Of a DNA stretch of 15,767 bases, positions 14,985-15,767 are shown piece after piece (within the stretch, counting starts at the first letter, position 1; each line of letters starts with the position of its first letter). The position numbers and the translations under genes were made by a program. Where the stretch lies: the NCBI GenBank assembly GCA_017444325.1, contig JAFSWV010000141.1, positions 1-15,767 on the forward strand, written 5' to 3'. Below the pieces are notes generated by a model, which saw only the letters and a list, made by a program, of their open reading frames with translations, made no database searches and was not told the origin of the DNA. This DNA is from a bacterium. GTDB taxonomy: Bacteria > Auribacterota > UBA3054.

Positions 14985-15013
14985 ATTATACGCTTTACTA
15001 ATATTTGACACAA
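14985..15013 (-). promoter_or_regulatory. Promoter of the restriction-modification operon
   Basis: On the minus strand TTGTGT (15013-15008), a 17-bp spacer, then a perfect TATAAT (14990-14985). The start point falls near 14978, leaving a 15-nt leader that is mostly the ribosome-binding site. It places the nuclease first in the transcript, ahead of both methyltransferases. Confidence 0.7.
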
Positions 15014-15033
15014 TGCCCATTATCCTTTATCGG

Positions 15034-15064
15034 TTGTTCTATTTCTATAAATAGATTGTTCTAC
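15034..15064. promoter_or_regulatory. Repeats upstream of the R-M promoter, possible operator
   Basis: A perfect inverted repeat TCTATTT-N4-AAATAGA (15038-15055) is overlapped by two direct copies of TTGTTCTA (15034-15041 and 15057-15064). It lies 20-50 bp upstream of the -35 box and also downstream of the HTH gene. It may be a regulator site, a weak terminator of the HTH gene, or chance in AT-rich DNA. Confidence 0.25.
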
Positions 15065-15120
15065 ATAAATAAAATAGCAAGCTAAATAAAAGCCTTGATG
15101 TTATTGTTTTTTAACTTTTT

Positions 15121-15765
15121 TTAATCGAATCTCCTGTACAGGATGTCTTCTATGTTACAGCCTAGCGCCCAAGCCAAATTGAGAACTGTTTGGGCAGAAG
15201 CCTTGTTCAAGTCCTTGGCTCCTGATTCGTATTGCTGAAGAGTTCTCAGATTCACTCCCGCTTTTTCGGCCAGTTTACGCTGGGAATAGCCAATCACCTT
15301 TCTTTGAAAAGCCAGTTTCTGATATCCGGGCTCTTTGCTCATCATCTCATCCAGCGCGCACACGAAGTTTTCTTCTCCCGCCTCATGGAAAGGGGTGTAC
15401 ATTTCCCTTATCTTGGAGGCTTTGATGAAAGAGAATATCTCTTTGAAAGAAACCCCGGTTCTCCATTGATAGTAGGCTATAACCCAGCCCACCCAGAATT
15501 CCCTTGAGTAATTGCCGTCCGATGACGGAGGCGGAAAATCTAAATTTATGCCCACAGAAGGAAGCATTTCCATAACAAGCTCCGTGCCGGAAAGGCCCGC
15601 GACGATCTTAGGTTCGCCACAAGCGAACCGTTTCGCATACTCTCCAGTTATGAAGATATCCGCAAATTCGTCTATGTCCAGGCCGCATAAATTAACGGCG
15701 TAGTCAAAAGCCTCGCCAAGGTTGAACATGGCGCCCTCAAGATACAATTCATCGTAGTGTCTCAC
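15121..15765 (-). CDS. XRE-type HTH regulator with conserved N-terminal domain, possible antitoxin
   Basis: This 214-residue protein ends in a Cro/C1-type helix-turn-helix at about 150-210 (SQRKLAEKAGVNLRTLQQYE at 161-180). The N-terminal 140 residues carry a conserved module of unknown function: NLGEAFDYAVNLCG, FADIFITGEYAKRF, VAGLSGTELVMEM and SREFWVGWVIAYYQWRTGVSF. I recall this architecture in short operons with DUF3990 and DUF3791 genes, where it may act as an antitoxin or regulator, but the neighbour lies outside the window. The reading frame opens with GTG at 15763-15765. The codon before it ends in TG and is cut by the window edge, so the real start is probably an ATG one codon further out, or still further. 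Base composition resembles the host genes rather than the AT-rich R-M block. Confidence 0.75.
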   Translation of the reverse strand: MRHYDELYLEGAMFNLGEAFDYAVNLCGLDIDEFADIFITGEYAKRFACGEPKIVAGLSGTELVMEMLPSVGINLDFPPPSSDGNYSREFWVGWVIAYYQWRTGVSFKEIFSFIKASKIREMYTPFHEAGEENFVCALDEMMSKEPGYQKLAFQRKVIGYSQRKLAEKAGVNLRTLQQYESGAKDLNKASAQTVLNLAWALGCNIEDILYRRFD

Positions 15766-15767
15766 CA

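Noticed and set aside
1..15767. CRISPR arrays, tRNA or rRNA genes, insertion-sequence ends
   Set aside because: No regularly spaced identical repeats, no cloverleaf-like sequence and no transposase or terminal inverted repeats were seen on either strand.

Overview
The window looks like a contig from a Gram-negative, PEP-CTERM-bearing bacterium. The best guess is a gut or rumen member of Kiritimatiellota / Verrucomicrobiota-Lentisphaerota. The clues are a type III glutamine synthetase and a secreted formylglycine-generating-enzyme-like (SUMF1) protein carrying a PEP-CTERM motif of the kind I associate with that group. This placement is from recognition by eye, not from a search, and is moderate at best.

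Layout. (1) 1-846, minus strand: the start of lepA and the C-terminal half of hemW, 2 bp apart. (2) 818-1930: a GlnN-type glutamine synthetase (minus) that stops making sense at about 850, exactly where hemW begins in its middle. This is a deletion or an assembly join. Upstream of it lies a textbook sigma-54 promoter and two 15-bp inverted repeats. (3) 1957-2852: a RhuM-family gene with its own promoter and possible operator. (4) 2946-4744: a large secreted SUMF1-like protein with an internal PEP-CTERM signal, closed by a strong terminator. (5) 4804-10459, plus strand: a second sigma-54 promoter with the same pair of inverted repeats drives an asparagine-synthetase-like class II aminoacyl-tRNA-synthetase paralogue, then glutamate synthase large subunit (gltB). 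(6) 10466-10691: two 73-bp near-repeats exactly 120 bp apart, each looking like a small promoter plus a folded RNA. (7) 10732-14990, minus strand, AT-rich: a restriction-modification operon made of a PLD-type endonuclease and two adenine methyltransferases of different classes. (8) 15121 to the end: an HTH regulator, possibly cut by the window edge.

How the parts work together. Regions 2 and 5 form a nitrogen-assimilation regulon: glutamine synthetase, glutamate synthase and an ammonia-dependent asparagine synthetase candidate. The two transcription units share a sigma-54 promoter of the form TGGCAC-N5-TTGCT and paired TTACA-N5-TGTAA sites. In both, the pair is spaced 32 bp centre to centre, and the distance to the start point differs by about one DNA turn (77 versus 88 bp). 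I regard this as the most interesting signal in the window. The restriction-modification block differs in base composition from the flanking housekeeping genes and looks horizontally acquired.
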